Assembly (NCBI RefSeq): GCF_003634555.1
Contig: NZ_RBKS01000001.1
Span: 1,674,001-1,738,000, forward strand
Origin: Frondihabitans australicus
GTDB lineage: Bacteria; Actinomycetota; Actinomycetes; Actinomycetales; Microbacteriaceae
Length of the DNA: 64,000 bases
Direction: 5' to 3'
In this document: positions 63,669 to 64,000 of the stretch, piece after piece
Layout of the letters: every line of letters starts with the position of its first letter
Numbering within the stretch: the stretch's first letter is position 1
Made by a program: the position numbers and the translations under genes
The notes under the pieces: model-generated
Databases searched by the model: none
What the model saw: the letters and a program-made list of their open reading frames with translations, nothing else
What the model was told of the DNA's origin: nothing

Positions 63669-64000
63669 CTACGCGCTGACGCGATCGAGCTCGGCGACCT
63701 CGTGTCGCGTGAGCTGGACTCGCGCGGCCTCGGCCAGCTCGGTCACCTGGTGCGGCGAGGTGGCGCTGACGACAGGCGCCACGACGTTCGGCTTCGTGAG
63801 AAGCCAGGCGAGGGCGACCGCGGCCACCGGGCTCGCGTGCAGCGAGGCGATGCGGTCGAGCTCGGCCAGGATCCGCAGGTTCTTCTTGCTGAGGAGCCTC
63901 GCCACCTCGCTCCCCCGCCGGTAGCCCCGGATGTCGGAGCGGGTGCGGTAGCGGCCGGAGAGGAACCCGCTCGCCAGGGCGAAGCGGGGCATCACCGCGA
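63669..64000 (-). CDS. Aldo/keto reductase (C-terminal fragment)
   Basis: About 110 residues at the right edge; the gene continues beyond the window. The visible end has PRFALASGFLSGRYR, ELDRIASLHASPVAAVALAWLLTKPNVVAPVVSATSPHQV, characteristic of the NADPH-binding end of the aldo/keto reductase family (the strand and loop that hold the cofactor phosphate). It ends TGA at 63669, convergent with the TetR gene 11 bases away. Confidence 0.88.
   Translation of the reverse strand, partial: AVMPRFALASGFLSGRYRTRSDIRGYRRGSEVARLLSKKNLRILAELDRIASLHASPVAAVALAWLLTKPNVVAPVVSATSPHQVTELAEAARVQLTRHEVAELDRVSA

Overview
The window is a chromosomal segment of a high-GC Gram-positive bacterium (Actinomycetota), most likely of the family Microbacteriaceae. 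This rests on about 70% GC, the actinobacterial gene neighbourhoods (tlyA-nadK-recN, argCJBDFH, hisCBH-priA, recA-recX, clgR-cinA-pgsA-ftsK, rnj-dapA-thyX), the actinobacterial SOS box, a 16S-23S spacer without tRNA genes, and many promoters that sit directly on start codons. Genus-level placement is not possible by eye. No prophage, insertion sequence, CRISPR array, tRNA or toxin gene was found; this is core genome with unusual intergenic DNA.

Layout. 1-3867 (+): the end of a GH42 beta-galactosidase and a three-gene sugar ABC importer. 3886-10177 (-): a block read as TPR protein, HAD phosphatase, 56-aa protein, TlyA, NAD kinase, RecN. 10375-16262 (-): one rRNA operon (16S-23S-5S) with promoter, leader and terminator. 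16447-18542 (-): tyrS, a 3-methyladenine glycosylase and a 46-aa membrane peptide. 18545-25294 (-): overlapping argCJBDFH, without argR or argG. 25359-31216 (-): pheST, an rRNA/tRNA methyltransferase and infC-rpmI-rplT. 31458-35992: DUF1844 (+), then SseB-like, priA, hisH, hisB, hisC (-). 35993-37770: an unusual intergenic region, a LysM protein (-) and lexA (+) with two SOS boxes. 38064-45459: a phosphoesterase, hflX, a methyltransferase (+), dapF, miaA, miaB. 45536-49734 (-): recX, recA, DUF3046, clgR-like, cinA/pncC, pgsA. 49739-58040: ftsK, rnj, dapA, a glycosyltransferase (+), thyX. 58140-64000: epimerase, TPR membrane protein, dapB, GNAT, phosphatase, M16 protease, TetR (+) and a cut-off aldo/keto reductase.

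How the genes work together. The arginine genes are translationally coupled by 4-base overlaps and carry glutamate to arginine. The his block makes histidine, with the actinobacterial PriA also able to serve tryptophan synthesis. dapA, dapB and dapF are three scattered steps of the diaminopimelate/lysine route. lexA, recA and the LysM gene all carry SOS boxes; recN and recX belong to the same repair network. TyrRS, PheRS, IF3, L20, L35, MiaA, MiaB, TlyA, the SpoU-type methylase and the rRNA operon form a dense translation set.

Most noteworthy: (1) a tandem pair of 88-bp elements at 36116-36306, each bounded by a 16-bp inverted repeat with a compensatory base pair between copies; (2) an infC leader whose Shine-Dalgarno sequence has a perfect 9-nt complement 39 nt upstream, on a gene that starts with AUC; (3) NAD kinase apparently also starting at AUC and miaA at CUG; (4) 23 copies of the 10-mer GCGCAGGAKC, about one expected from base composition, in all kinds of context; (5) seventeen genes with a TANNNT box 6-9 nt before the start codon, pointing to widespread leaderless transcription.
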